Shown: positions 1 to 9,133, counted from the first letter of the stretch. The stretch: 64,000 nt of DNA from Nostoc linckia NIES-25 (GCF_002368035.1 NZ_AP018223.1:1717764-1781763), one strand, 5' to 3'. Translations and numbers: made by a program. Notes: a model not told the origin generated them from the sequence alone.

Positions 1-2049
1 GGGCAGTATAAAACAATTTTAAATGTTACCAGTCCCCAAGCATTACAAGAAGCGATCGCCGAAGTGCAAGCTTCCTACAATCATCCTTCTGCTGTACAAT
101 ATCGGCGCGATCGCGGTTTAAAAGAAACAGCAATGGCAGTGCTGATTCAGCAACAAGTCCAAAGTGTCTTTTCTGGCGTTGCTTTCAGCCGCGATCCCAT
201 TACCCAGCAAGGTGATGCAATCATTATTGAAGCCCTCCCAGGCAGTCCGACACAAGTCGTTTCTGGAAAAGTCACACCAGAACAATATCGCGCTTTTATT
301 TTTGAGGCAGAAAATTCTTCCTCCGTACAATTGGAAGGTGAGGGACGAGTCCCACAAGCATTAATCAAGCAAGTTGCATACTTAGCTTACCGACTGGAAA
401 AACGTTACAACGCCGTTCCTCAAGATATCGAATGGAGTTACGACGGTCAAACGCTTTGGGTATTGCAATCTCGCCCAATTACCACTTTGCTACCCATCTG
501 GACGCGGAAAATCGCCGCTGAAGTAATTCCGGGAGTCATTCACCCCTTAACATGGTCGATTAATCGTCCCTTAACTTGTGGAGTTTGGGGGGAACTTTTT
601 ACTTTAGTTTTGGGCGAACGTGCTTCCGGGTTAGATTTCGCTGAAACGGCAACTCTGCACTATTCGAGAGCTTACTTTAATGCATCTCTCTTAGGAGATA
701 TTTTTATCCGTATGGGATTGCCGCCGGAAAGCCTGGAGTTTTTAACCAGGGGAGCGAAACTCAGTAAGCCGTCTTGGAAGTCTACTTGGGAGAATTTCCC
801 AGGACTAGGGAGGTTACTCAAGCGAGAGTTAAGTTTAGAAAAGGACTTCAAAGAGGATTATTACAAACACTTCATTCCTGGGTTGTCGCAGTTGGCGCAG
901 GAAGATATAAATAACTTAGAACCGCCGCAGCTTTTGGCAAGAATTGACTTGATTTTAGAATTGCTGCGTCAAGGAACGTATTACAGCATTTTAGCTCCCT
1001 TGAGTGCTGCACTGAGACAGGCGATTTTTCGGGTCAAGGATAAGCAAATCGATCGCAGCGTCACCCCAGAGGTAGCAGCATTGCGATCGCTATCTGCAAT
1101 AGCCGCAGATGCCAAAGAGATATTACCTAACTGCGAACCCCAACAGGTGTTTGAGGAGTTAAACCAAACCCCCGAAGGAAAGAAAATCCTGCAAGAATTT
1201 GACGAATTGCTTCAAGATTATGGCTATTTAAGCGAAGTCGGAACTGATATTTCCGTTCCTACTTGGCGGGAGAATCCGCAATTCATCAAGCAGATGTTTG
1301 TGCAGTTAATCCAGGGGAACGAACTACAAGCAGGCGCTAAAGACAAGAACAATAACATCTTTTTCAGTCCCCGCAAACGTGGGTTTGTCCAGCGCCGTGT
1401 GGATATCAAAGGACGAGTCACCGAAGTTTATTCAAGGCTTTTGGCTGAATTGCGTTGGTGTTTCGTTGCTTTAGAAAAGATTTGGTTAAAGTCTGGTTTA
1501 CTCAATAAAACAGGCGATATCTTTTTTCTCGACTTCGATCGAGTACGGCGTTTAGTGGCTCTTGAAGATTCCACATTAGCTGAAAACTTGGTTGAGTTAG
1601 TGGAATTTAGGCGATCGCAATTTGTCCAAGATAGCGAGATTACTCAAGTACCCTTTGTAGTCTACGGCAATACGCCGCCTCATCCCTTAGCGCCTTCTGC
1701 TCTCTACTCTGACCAAATTTTACAAGGCATTGGAGCTAGCCACGGGCAAGCCGAAGGCAGAGTAAAGGTGTTGCGAAATTTACAAGATGTACCGAACATC
1801 GATCGCGACACAATATTAGTAGTACCTTACACAGATTCCGGCTGGGCACCATTATTATTAAGGGCTGGAGGATTGATTGCCGAAGCTGGCGGACGGCTTT
1901 CTCATGGTGCGATCGTTGCACGTGAATACGGGATTCCCGCAGTTATGGATGTTCGCGGTGCAACATGGTTATTGCAAGATGGTCAACGGGTACGCATTGA
2001 TGGAACTAGGGGTATTGTGGAATTGTCCAACGATTTGAGACCCGAATGA
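1..2049 (+). CDS. PEP-utilising / PEP synthase-like phosphotransferase (5' truncated by window)
   Basis: The frame is open to base 1, so the N-terminus lies outside the window. The first ~145 visible residues resemble the C-terminal half of the PPDK/PEP-synthase ATP-grasp domain (AVLIQQQVQSVFSGVAFSRDP, then a QSRPITT exit motif). A ~400-residue middle region resembles nothing I can name. The end carries the swivelling phosphohistidine domain with GGRLSHGAIVAREYGIPAV, whose His is the phospho-carrier. No C-terminal PEP-binding TIM barrel follows, so the layout is that of rifampicin-phosphotransferase-like proteins rather than full PEP synthase. The substrate is unknown. It converges on folE. 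Confidence 0.8.
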   Translation, partial: GQYKTILNVTSPQALQEAIAEVQASYNHPSAVQYRRDRGLKETAMAVLIQQQVQSVFSGVAFSRDPITQQGDAIIIEALPGSPTQVVSGKVTPEQYRAFIFEAENSSSVQLEGEGRVPQALIKQVAYLAYRLEKRYNAVPQDIEWSYDGQTLWVLQSRPITTLLPIWTRKIAAEVIPGVIHPLTWSINRPLTCGVWGELFTLVLGERASGLDFAETATLHYSRAYFNASLLGDIFIRMGLPPESLEFLTRGAKLSKPSWKSTWENFPGLGRLLKRELSLEKDFKEDYYKHFIPGLSQLAQEDINNLEPPQLLARIDLILELLRQGTYYSILAPLSAALRQAIFRVKDKQIDRSVTPEVAALRSLSAIAADAKEILPNCEPQQVFEELNQTPEGKKILQEFDELLQDYGYLSEVGTDISVPTWRENPQFIKQMFVQLIQGNELQAGAKDKNNNIFFSPRKRGFVQRRVDIKGRVTEVYSRLLAELRWCFVALEKIWLKSGLLNKTGDIFFLDFDRVRRLVALEDSTLAENLVELVEFRRSQFVQDSEITQVPFVVYGNTPPHPLAPSALYSDQILQGIGASHGQAEGRVKVLRNLQDVPNIDRDTILVVPYTDSGWAPLLLRAGGLIAEAGGRLSHGAIVAREYGIPAVMDVRGATWLLQDGQRVRIDGTRGIVELSNDLRPE

Positions 2050-2229
2050 TTACTGTAGCAGGCAACAGGCAATAGGCTTGACATAACAATTCGCAATTCG
2101 CAATTGTGAGGACAAACAGTATACTCTGAGAGGAAAGTATAGCAGTTGCCAGCTAGGTCAGGACATAAAGCGATCGCAAAACCCGACAGCAAGAGACTTT
2201 CTTTGCCTGTTGCCTATTCCCTACCATAT

Positions 2230-2880
2230 CTAACGAAAATTAGAATTGTGGCGTATCAGATTCATAAATTCCTGACGAGTCCGGGCATCATCGGCAAAAA
2301 CACCACGCATTGCACTAGTAACAGTCCAAGAACCGGGTTTTTGCACGCCACGCATTACCATACACATATGGGTTGCTTCTATTACCACTGCAACTCCTTG
2401 GGGTTTGAGTAACCCTTGCAATGCATCAGCAATTTGCACCGTCAGCCGTTCTTGTACTTGTAAACGTCGTGCATACATCTCGCAAATACGGGCAATCTTT
2501 GATAGCCCTATAACTTTACCATTGGGAATGTAAGCAACATGAGCGCGGCCAATAATCGGCAGGATGTGATGTTCGCAGGAACTAAAAATATCGATGTCCC
2601 GAACTAAAACCATTTCATGGGCATCTTCTGTAAAGACTGCTCCATTTAGCAGGTCATCCAAAGACTCATGATATCCTTTCGTGAGAAACTGCAACGCTTT
2701 CACCAGCCTTTTTGGAGTATCCTTTAGTCCTTCGCGGTCTGGATCTTCTCCTAATCCAATCAATAAAGTACGTACAGCCTGCATCATTTCGGTTTCTGTG
2801 ACAGTCTGCTGTTCTTCAGTCACTAAAGATGACAGTCTCTGATCGGCAGAATTTAGATCGGGACGAATCGATAGAATCAT
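2230..2880 (-). CDS. folE: GTP cyclohydrolase I
   Basis: Converts GTP to 7,8-dihydroneopterin triphosphate, the first step of folate/pterin synthesis; homodecamer in the cytoplasm. At 216 residues it has normal length. Zinc ligands are visible as C102 with the following HH in SSCEHHILP, and C173 in THMCMVMRG. GKVIGLSKIARI and YARRLQVQERL are family signatures. The first ~30 residues are variable. No strong Shine-Dalgarno is seen before the ATG. It converges with the upstream PEP-utilising gene across ~180 bases that hold only short AT-rich repeats. Confidence 0.96.
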   Translation of the reverse strand: MILSIRPDLNSADQRLSSLVTEEQQTVTETEMMQAVRTLLIGLGEDPDREGLKDTPKRLVKALQFLTKGYHESLDDLLNGAVFTEDAHEMVLVRDIDIFSSCEHHILPIIGRAHVAYIPNGKVIGLSKIARICEMYARRLQVQERLTVQIADALQGLLKPQGVAVVIEATHMCMVMRGVQKPGSWTVTSAMRGVFADDARTRQEFMNLIRHNSNFR

Positions 2881-3244
2881 TTTGTAAGTTCTGTGGGAAT
2901 GTTTGACAAATCAGCCTTTTGCTAGATGTGTGTTTCCACCAGCTACTGACTCGCCACTTAGTTTAACATAACTTTATATTTATTTAAATATGCATTAATA
3001 CGGTTCATGTAAGAAACTTTTTCGGTGGAAGCAAGGGAACAGGAAACAGCAGTGAGAAAAAACAGGTTTATCTGAGCTGTATTGAAATATGCATAATATT
3101 TTCTCAGCCGTAAAATGAAGCAAGTATGTGGCTTGTGGAAACGCTAACGCGAAATTCACTTTTGTACTGCGTCTGTGTGGAGAGAAGTAGTGTTTGTTTA
3201 AAAAAGTATGCGACTAAGAGCCTATTTATAAAGTAAATATTAAG

Positions 3245-3352
3245 GTAGGGTGTGTTACGGCTGTGCAAGGATTTGAGAGTTTAAGAGAGTAAGAATCAGC
3301 CGCAGGGCACCGAAAAACATGGTGCGTTAAGCTTTGCTATAACGCACCCTAC
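3245..3352. repeat. GTAGGGTG...GCACCCTAC inverted repeat
   Basis: Outer ends GTAGGGTGTGTTACG and TAACGCACCCTAC pair as an inverted repeat. The same family occurs at 6481-6568 and as a short version at 40840-40873. This type of small palindromic repeat is common between genes of filamentous cyanobacteria. Confidence 0.7.
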
Positions 3353-3698
3353 AATTTAAGGTTTACTTTATAAATCACCTCTAAGTAATATCAAAAAATC
3401 AAGTATTTAAAAATACTTTTTAAACGGCTTTTTACTTGGCATATCTTTTTGGCGATCGCCTTCAACTTTCTTTGAGAAAATCAAATTGCATTTTCAGAAA
3501 AGCATTTAATGTGAGATATTTGGACGCAATTCTTATAGTTATGTTTTTATTTATAGCTTTAGGAGCTTTTTCACGGAAAAACATTTTCATAACTGCTGAT
3601 TTTTAAAATTAGCTATTAAAACTTAGTTAAAAAAATTATAGCTACAATTCATAGCATGACTTATTTATAAACAAGCTTATAAGTAGGTAGACATAATT

Positions 3699-3836
3699 CT
3701 GACTTTTCACGTTATGTGGAAAAGCCAACGATTGACCTAACCCCCTTCCCGACGCGGGAAGGGGGTTAGGTCAAAGTCTCTCTCCTTTTAGGAGAGAGAT
3801 TTAGAGAGAGGTTTTCCAGATACCGTGAAAAGTCAG
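3699..3836. mobile_element. 138-bp MITE-like element (family E, copy 1)
   Basis: Begins CTGACTTTTCACG and ends with its reverse complement CGTGAAAAGTCAG. The terminal inverted repeats extend to ~25 bases with a few mismatches. Internal hairpins include a CCCGACGCGGG palindrome and AGGAGAGAGA repeats. The 10-base direct repeat AGACATAATT flanks it exactly (3689-3698 and 3837-3846), as expected of a target duplication. No coding capacity. The second copy is at 28708-28853. Confidence 0.85.
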
Positions 3837-3934
3837 AGACATAATTAAATGTAAAATACAAAAGTTTAAAAACCTGGTAGAAATTGGCTTTTCCCTTCTG
3901 CCTCCTACCTCCTGCTTTCTTACAAATACAGAAA

Positions 3935-3956
3935 AAAGTCCGCGATCGCGGACTTT
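3935..3956 (-). terminator. Perfect palindrome with minus-strand T-run
   Basis: AAAGTCCGCGA and its exact complement form a 22-base palindrome centred on CGCGATCGCG. Read on the minus strand it is followed by TTTTTTC, giving a classical intrinsic terminator. The nearest minus-strand gene upstream of it is the TIGR03032 gene ending at 4711, ~750 bases away, so it could end a long 3' UTR or a separate small RNA. Confidence 0.5.
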
Positions 3957-4297
3957 AGTAAGGGCTTCTGTCACTTTTTTCGGCTACAATCATGTATGAA
4001 TCATGATATTTTTATTTTTAATGATTCTTTCCTAAAATGCAAGTGCTTGAGCTTAAAATAAAAGACATAATTACTTTAATTATATCTTTTACCTGAAATA
4101 GGTCAAAATTTTATTTTGGAATGAAATTATATCAAAATATATTTTTTTAAAATTCTGCTTGCAGCCGATAATAATAACACAAAATAGCTATTTAAATGCA
4201 ATTGTTTTTGGACAAAACACAGATAGATATGTCTTTTCAAACTTCAGTAATCACAAGATTTTTACATTAAAAAGGTAAAGGTGGTCAGGTATAACAG

Positions 4298-4330
4298 CCC
4301 CAGGAATGAATTCTCAATCCTGGGGTTTTA
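4298..4330 (+). terminator. Terminator-like hairpin with no upstream plus-strand gene
   Basis: CCCCAGGA (4298-4305) pairs perfectly with TCCTGGGG (4318-4325), followed by TTTTACTTT. No plus-strand gene lies within 2 kb upstream, so it may mark the 3' end of a small RNA transcribed from the 3.9-4.3 kb region. Confidence 0.45.
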
Positions 4331-4565
4331 CTTTCTATGAACATGCCATTACCACCAAAGAGGCAGGCGAGCAGGGAGCTTTCTAGCAAGGGGGAAAACT
4401 GAAACAGAGCTTGTACTCGCCAAGAGCAACGCTCTAGAAGGGCGAGGCACCCTCCCTATCTTCCACAACGCTTGTCGCAGTTCTTGAAAGGACTTGCTCC
4501 CCCTGCTCCCTGCCCCCTTCCCCCCTGCTTCTTCGGTCAGATAGATTCAAAACTGCATTAGCCAT

Positions 4566-4677
4566 TAGACTTCTTGCAGAAGTCGGGAAAAGGGGAAGGG
4601 GGAAAGGTTTGGTATTTTCCCTTTCCCCTTTCCCCTTTTCCCACAAGAGTGCAAAAAGCACTTTTGCAAGAGGTCTA
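4566..4677. repeat. TAGACTTCTTGCAGAAG repeat (family A, copy 1)
   Basis: 112 bases running from TAGACTTCTTGCAGAAGTCG to CTTTTGCAAGAGGTCTA, so the ends are inverted repeats. The core is purine-rich on one side (GGGAAAAGGGGAAGG) and pyrimidine-rich on the other. Other copies: 9540-9666, 10345-10469, 59238-59340, partial at 25080-25149. All copies are non-coding and may spread in trans as MITEs. Confidence 0.75.
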
Positions 4678-4710
4678 TTGTTATTAGTTCCTGTTAATTT
4701 TGAATTGTTC

Positions 4711-5772
4711 TCATCCCACCGTCACCATTCGGCGAATTTCGTCGCTGCGAAACCCGATCGCCATTGGACGACGCACCCCTGGTAAGGCTACCACGTCGTA
4801 TAATTCCGATACCACGCCTTGTAAGCGTAATGAATGAACGAGATCGCCGCTCCTCAGGTCAATTACCAGTAACCCACAGCGAGGTTCGACGTTTTTCTGT
4901 TGCAATTTCTCGTCTAAAAGCAAGCCACTGAAGGTTTTGTTATGTCTGGGTTGGGAAATTCCCACCACAGCAAAGTTGCCATAAAAAGTACAACCGCGCA
5001 GATATCCTGGGCAAAAGGCGACTGGTTCAAACACTCCCCGTTCTATGTCTGCAAAGCCAAACTCTCCCGTACCTGAATTGAGCAGCCAGAGTTTGTTCTG
5101 ATACCAGCGCGGTGAGTGGGGCATGGATAGGCCGCGTAATACGATTTCATTAGTCTCGACATCAATAACGCAACCCCCATTTCGCCGATGCTCCCGCCAG
5201 CCTTCTGACACATCCGACTGGCTGACAGCAGTGACGTATTTGGGTTTTCCTGCGTGCATTGCCAAGCCATTCAGGTGACACCTATCTTCGGCTGCTAGCT
5301 TGCTGATAAAGCTTGGTTGCCATAGAGGAACGAAACTGTGGGTTTCACTAACTGTTGCCAAACAACTAAATAATGTATTGACAAATACTAGTTTTTGTGA
5401 AGTCTGAACTTTTTCTTCTATTTGACTCAAAGCAACATCGTGAATATCCAAATCTCCCGTGACATAACTCATCTGCGGCAAATAAACAGCATCGTAGCCT
5501 TGGTGGCTTTGTCTGGGTTGGATGATGTTTTCAAATCGCCACACCTGATACAGAGAACTCATGTAGAGGCTAGTGTCATTGGCATACAATCCCATGCACC
5601 GTTCAAAGGTGCGTTCAAATACAGATAATCTGCCGTTTGGTTGCAAGCCAATGAAAAATAACTTTCCTGCTTGATAGGTAGTGAAGGATAAACTCAGGTT
5701 TTGCTCATGCAGCCAAGCGGTGAACTGACGAGAAGCCTCGATTTCTAAAGATGGTTTTTCACTGGGATTCAC
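4711..5772 (-). CDS. TIGR03032 / DUF4915-like protein
   Basis: 353 residues, no signal peptide or membrane segment. It resembles the TIGR03032 family (also DUF4915), recognised from FERCMGLYANDTSLYMSSLYQVWRFEN near the N-terminus (positions ~58-85), SHSFVPLWQPSFIS-like and RCHLNGLAM blocks in the middle, and CPGYLRGCTFYGNFAVVGIS later. The pattern suggests a beta-propeller-like fold. Cellular role unknown; members often lie near large repeat or glycan proteins. It is divergent from the KTSC gene, sharing a 240-base spacer that holds an 11-base inverted repeat. Confidence 0.8.
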   Translation of the reverse strand: MNPSEKPSLEIEASRQFTAWLHEQNLSLSFTTYQAGKLFFIGLQPNGRLSVFERTFERCMGLYANDTSLYMSSLYQVWRFENIIQPRQSHQGYDAVYLPQMSYVTGDLDIHDVALSQIEEKVQTSQKLVFVNTLFSCLATVSETHSFVPLWQPSFISKLAAEDRCHLNGLAMHAGKPKYVTAVSQSDVSEGWREHRRNGGCVIDVETNEIVLRGLSMPHSPRWYQNKLWLLNSGTGEFGFADIERGVFEPVAFCPGYLRGCTFYGNFAVVGISQPRHNKTFSGLLLDEKLQQKNVEPRCGLLVIDLRSGDLVHSLRLQGVVSELYDVVALPGVRRPMAIGFRSDEIRRMVTVG

Positions 5773-5924
5773 TTGGCTTTGACTCCTTGATAACTCTCTT
5801 GTTTAGACGATAAAAAATTACCCGCAGCCCAGAAAAAACTTTTAAGTTGATGCTGCTAATATTTGGTCAGAAACTAGTAGATGATACCAAGAGAACTTTG
5901 GTGAAAAAAGTTGACGGCTAAGTA

Positions 5925-5952
5925 TTTTTATAGTATATTTGTACTATAAAAA
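5925..5952. promoter_or_regulatory. 11-bp perfect inverted repeat between divergent genes (operator candidate)
   Basis: TTTTTATAGTA and its exact complement TACTATAAAAA are separated by 6 bases. It lies 153 bases upstream of the minus-strand TIGR03032 gene and 60 bases upstream of the KTSC gene. It could be a dimeric-repressor site or overlap a promoter; there is no direct evidence of binding. Confidence 0.4.
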
Positions 5953-6012
5953 GAATTCAGTGCTGTATAAAACTTTAACACTTGCGACTACGCCAACAGG
6001 AGAGCAAAATTA

Positions 6013-6441
6013 ATGAGGCTATCTAAGGTAGACTTGAGCAGTTTAGTAGCGATCGCTCACTCTGACGGATATTTGCAGTTGTTACTCGATCGGGGTAACG
6101 AGCTAGAGTTTTTGGAAATTCCGGCACCGATACAAGCTTACGAAGGATTGCAAGAACTTAACGAAGCGATCGCTGAAACTACTGCACTACCCTTTGAAGA
6201 AGAACCAATTGCTATGTTACCAGTTAGCTCATCAATGGCGGCGGCTGTGGGTTACGATCCTGGCGAACAGATTTTACAAGTTGAGTTTCAAAATGGCGCT
6301 GTTTATCAATACTTAGGCGTAGACGAGGATACTTGGGAAGATTTACATGGCTCAGACTCAATTGGCAACTTTTTCAATCAAGAAATTAAAGGCAGATATG
6401 AGTGCGATCGGATAGATGGCACTGATTATAGTAATTATTAA
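6013..6441 (+). CDS. KTSC domain-containing protein
   Basis: 142 residues. The C-terminal ~65 residues (about 74-138) match the KTSC domain: SSSMAAAVGYDPGEQILQVEF, then GAVYQYLGV and SIGNFFNQEIKGRYECDRI. KTSC domains are small modules often linked to RNA or lysyl-tRNA-synthetase-like proteins; function here unknown. The N-terminal ~70 residues are an acidic, cyanobacterial-type extension. AGGAG lies ~10 bases before the ATG. Monocistronic, with its own upstream spacer. Confidence 0.8.
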   Translation: MRLSKVDLSSLVAIAHSDGYLQLLLDRGNELEFLEIPAPIQAYEGLQELNEAIAETTALPFEEEPIAMLPVSSSMAAAVGYDPGEQILQVEFQNGAVYQYLGVDEDTWEDLHGSDSIGNFFNQEIKGRYECDRIDGTDYSNY

Positions 6442-6480
6442 TGTGGATGATAAGTAGGTCAACTTAATTAAACATAAAAC

Positions 6481-6568
6481 GTAGGGTGCGTTGTCGCAAA
6501 GCGCAACGCACCCTACGTTGATGTAGAGTCTATGGAGGTGCGTTGCTATAAGGCATAACACACCCTAC
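6481..6568. repeat. GTAGGGTGCGTT inverted repeat, tandem
   Basis: GTAGGGTGCGTT...AACGCACCCTAC forms a near-perfect hairpin (6481-6516). A second half, GGTGCGTTGC...CACACCCTAC, follows. It has the same ends as 3245-3352. Confidence 0.65.
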
Positions 6569-6843
6569 ATTTATATACATTTACGTCTTACGTTTTTTTA
6601 GGTTGAGCTACTTATCAAAATCTGTATAGACGTTGCAATTGCAACGTCTATATATCTGCATCTATAGAACAATTCTGCAACGTCTAAAATAATTAAACCA
6701 CTCCAGGCACAGAGAAGCCAGTGCGTTGCGGGGGTTCCCACGCCACTTGCTTCTCCTGTCGGAGACGCTGCGCGAACAAGTCAGCAAAGCCGCAAGGGCG
6801 CAGTGGCTCCCCGTTGTAGCAACTGGCGCGACACAAAGAGAAA

Positions 6844-6963
6844 CAGGACTTACGCAAGATGTGATTGAAAACCTTATTCTTGCGTAGCGGTAATTCATGT
6901 AGACGCGGAGCGGCTTCCCGCAGGGTATTACCGCTACTTTAGTTATCTTTTGCGTAAGTCCTG
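6844..6963. mobile_element. CAGGACTTACGCAA MITE (family B, copy 1)
   Basis: 120 bases with terminal inverted repeats CAGGACTTACGCAA / TTTGCGTAAGTCCTG. Flanked by the 5-base direct repeat AGAAA (6839-6843 and 6964-6968). A second, 144-base copy lies at 57979-58122. Non-coding. Confidence 0.8.
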
Positions 6964-7266
6964 AGAAAAAAAGATTACTGCGATTTTTGATGCGCTAAAT
7001 TTAACCTGATGTGTTACTACATGATACAACAGACAATAGCTTTGAAAGCCCTTAGATGTGTGGGTTTTACAGTCAGCTTATGTTCTAAAATAGATGCAAT
7101 ACATTTATTTACATACATTAGATTAATCTTGCCCACTTACTTGTAGAAAGAGAATCTCAATCCTTAAATTAGTTTCATAATAAAAAATCAAATGGGCAAC
7201 TAAACATACACCAGTAACGCTTGGTTCAGCGAGAATAGAAAAAGCCCACATAATGTTGACGCAGTT

Positions 7267-7755
7267 ATGACAACTACACTTACCTCTCGTGTTAAACCAA
7301 GAGCTGAAGATAGTTTTACCATTAGCTTTGCACCATTGTCTCTTGAAGAGATTTATACCAAGTCTGACGATCCGGCTAACGGTGCCGTGGTTGTGATGAG
7401 TGGAATGGTTCGCAATCAAACTGATGGTAAACCTGTGGTTGCCTTAGAGTATCAAGCTTATGAACCTATGGCATTGCAAGTATTCTATCAAATTGCTAGT
7501 GATATTCGTTCGTCTACGTCCGATGTGAATCGAGTGGCAATTCATCATCGCATCGGACGTTTGAGAGTTGGAGAAATCAGCGTTTTAGTAGCAGTGGGTT
7601 GTCCTCATCGCAGTGAAGCGTTCGAGGCTTGCCGCTATGCTATCGATACCCTCAAACATAATGCACCTATATGGAAAAAAGAACATTGGCAAGATGGTTC
7701 TAGTTGCTGGGTGAGTATCGGTGCTTGCGAACAGTTAGGACAAAATTGTTCTTAG
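7267..7755 (+). CDS. moaE: Molybdopterin synthase catalytic subunit
   Basis: Transfers sulfur from thiocarboxylated MoaD to precursor Z (cPMP) to make molybdopterin, in the cytoplasm. 162 residues. Family signatures: GAVVVMSGMVRN (39-50), LEYQAYEPMA (60-69), IHHRIGRLRVGEISVLVAV (92-110), CPHRSEAF (112-119) and PIWKKEHW (134-141), where K137/K138 correspond to the active-site lysines. No moaD or other molybdenum-cofactor gene is adjacent, so it stands alone here. Confidence 0.95.
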   Translation: MTTTLTSRVKPRAEDSFTISFAPLSLEEIYTKSDDPANGAVVVMSGMVRNQTDGKPVVALEYQAYEPMALQVFYQIASDIRSSTSDVNRVAIHHRIGRLRVGEISVLVAVGCPHRSEAFEACRYAIDTLKHNAPIWKKEHWQDGSSCWVSIGACEQLGQNCS

Positions 7756-7763
7756 GAATTGGG

Positions 7764-7900
7764 CATGGGGTATGGGGTATGGGGTATGGGGTATGGGGAA
7801 AGGGGTAAAGGGAAAAGGGGTAAAGGGAAAAGGGGAAAGACTAAATTTATTCCTTTTCCCTTTAACCTTTAACCTTTTCCCCTGCCTCCCCTGCTTCCCC
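7764..7900. repeat. TATGGGG heptamer STRR plus purine/pyrimidine tract
   Basis: GGGGTAT is repeated about four times (from ~7767), followed by AAAGGGGTAAAGGGA tracts and a complementary pyrimidine tract, giving a long hairpin. It lies between the convergent moaE and the minus-strand unknown gene. Such tandem heptamers are the STRR class known from heterocystous cyanobacteria. Confidence 0.75.
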
Positions 7901-7911
7901 AGTCCCTACCG

Positions 7912-8748
7912 TTATTTACAGTAGTCTTTAGCACTTTGACTGGAATGGACGGTTACTTGCGACCATTCTCTAATGACAAATTCGCTTAAACCGACGTGTG
8001 GCGATCGCTTGGGGTCGAGTTTTTGCCAATCACTTTGACTTCCCCAATCGTAAGTATATCCTAGTTGTGTCCACGGGTAATTAATAGCGCCAGCTGATGC
8101 ATTACTTGATGAACCGTAGCGACTCTTAAATTGCTGGGTAAACCAATCTTGATAGGTGTTTGAGATTGACTCGAAGGCATTAGGTAAAGGAAATTCCAGT
8201 TCTGCCTCGTGGTCGGTAATGTTAGGATCTTTACTAGGGCGAAATAGCGATCGCGGTTCTACCCAAAGTTCAACAATATATCTGTTTGCAGTTTTATCTG
8301 GGGGTAAACCCAAAACTTGGTTGAGTCGATAGTCTAAAGATGTTTGAGTTGTGGGACTATAGGCTTTGCAGAATTTTTGTAAGTCCGGGACAGCAGTAAC
8401 CCACAAATCGCGGGGTAAAAGCATCGAGTTACCCACATTCTCTGCATATCCACGAAAGCTTGTCCAGGCTACTACTAAAACACGGCTCTTGTCCCATTTG
8501 AGATCGGAATTATACCAGACAATGGGAGTTAGGTTTCGATAGATTTCACGAGGTTCTGCGATTCTTGCATCCTCCACCGCATCCACATAGGCTTGTGGTA
8601 AGAGTGGTTGCTCCGAAGCATTTCCTGTTGTTTGCGCCACAGATGCACAATCAACCAATGCTGCGGTAATGCTGGCAATAATAGCAGCATAAGGGAAAAT
8701 TCGTTTTTTGGCGCGATCGCCAGCCCGAACAAAATTCATTGACAGCAT
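7912..8748 (-). CDS. Conserved-looking exported protein of unknown function
   Basis: 278 residues. A basic N-terminus (RAKKR) and hydrophobic stretch (~18-36, IFPYAAIIASITAALVDCAS) look like a signal peptide with cleavage near ASVAQ; a Cys is present but the -1 Asp is not a good lipobox. The mature part contains WYNSDLKWDKSRVLVVAWTS, LPRDLWVTAVPDL and ELWVEPRSLFRP, a mixed alpha/beta protein rich in Trp. No known catalytic motif seen. Translation could start at M1 or M4. Function unknown. Confidence 0.65.
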   Translation of the reverse strand: MLSMNFVRAGDRAKKRIFPYAAIIASITAALVDCASVAQTTGNASEQPLLPQAYVDAVEDARIAEPREIYRNLTPIVWYNSDLKWDKSRVLVVAWTSFRGYAENVGNSMLLPRDLWVTAVPDLQKFCKAYSPTTQTSLDYRLNQVLGLPPDKTANRYIVELWVEPRSLFRPSKDPNITDHEAELEFPLPNAFESISNTYQDWFTQQFKSRYGSSSNASAGAINYPWTQLGYTYDWGSQSDWQKLDPKRSPHVGLSEFVIREWSQVTVHSSQSAKDYCK

Positions 8749-9133
8749 TATCCTATTCAGTTTTTTGATTTAGCAGATATTAATTCGATCGCAGATAACC
8801 CTCCTCTTTTGTCTAAAAACAACATCGGGAAGATAGTTCTAGCAACTGGCTCAGTATTATTACTTGTGAAAATCAAGATCGTCAATAGTCATCGATCGCT
8901 TGTAATCACTGGCTTATAGATCCCCGACTTCTTGAAGAAGTCGGGGATCTATAAGCCCATCAAAATTAATGGGACAGACTATTAGAAACAAATGACAAAT
9001 GATTATTTATATTTTGTTGCATTTGTTTACATCAACTGCCTGCTTTTATTGAGGTTTGTGAATATTTTGTATTTCTCAAAGGAATATTCCTTTAGACTGA
9101 ATTTCAATATGAAAAAGCTGGGGATAAATACAA
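8749..9133. other. Spacer with a 47-bp perfect palindrome
   Basis: The notable content is a hairpin-forming palindrome at 8911-8957. The rest is AT-rich with a possible open frame at 8992-9225 that I do not support. Confidence 0.5.
8911..8957. repeat. 47-bp perfect inverted repeat
   Basis: Two 23-base arms (GGCTTATAGATCCCCGACTT...) are exact complements around a single central G. The central part resembles the ends of family A (GACTTCTTG...AAGTCGGG). It sits between divergent genes with no T-run, so it is more likely a mobile palindrome than a terminator. Confidence 0.7.

Larger units (their letters stand above)
2881..4710. other. 1.8 kb gene-free, repeat-filled region
   Basis: No convincing protein gene. 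It holds a GTAGGGTG-type inverted repeat (3245-3352), a 138-base MITE with TIRs (3699-3836), a perfect 22-base palindrome ending in a T-run on the minus strand (3935-3956), a plus-strand terminator-like hairpin (4298-4330) and a CTTCTTGCAGAAG-type repeat (4566-4677). Stretches such as 3360-3660 and 4000-4260 are very AT-rich. The two oriented hairpins suggest unannotated short transcripts. Confidence 0.6.
6442..7266. other. Repeat-filled spacer upstream of moaE
   Basis: Contains a GTAGGGTG inverted repeat (6481-6568), an IR of CGTTGCAATTGCAACG near 6631-6647, GC-rich palindromic segments (6720-6835) and a MITE (6844-6963). The 300 bases just before moaE are ordinary AT-rich sequence in which I see no certain promoter or riboswitch. 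Confidence 0.5.

Noticed and set aside
1224..1421. Small minus-strand frames within the PEP-utilising gene
   Set aside because: They lie fully inside a well-supported coding region and show no family similarity.
1..2049. A full PEP synthase or pyruvate phosphate dikinase
   Set aside because: The C-terminal PEP-binding barrel after the phosphohistidine domain is absent; the protein ends right after that domain.
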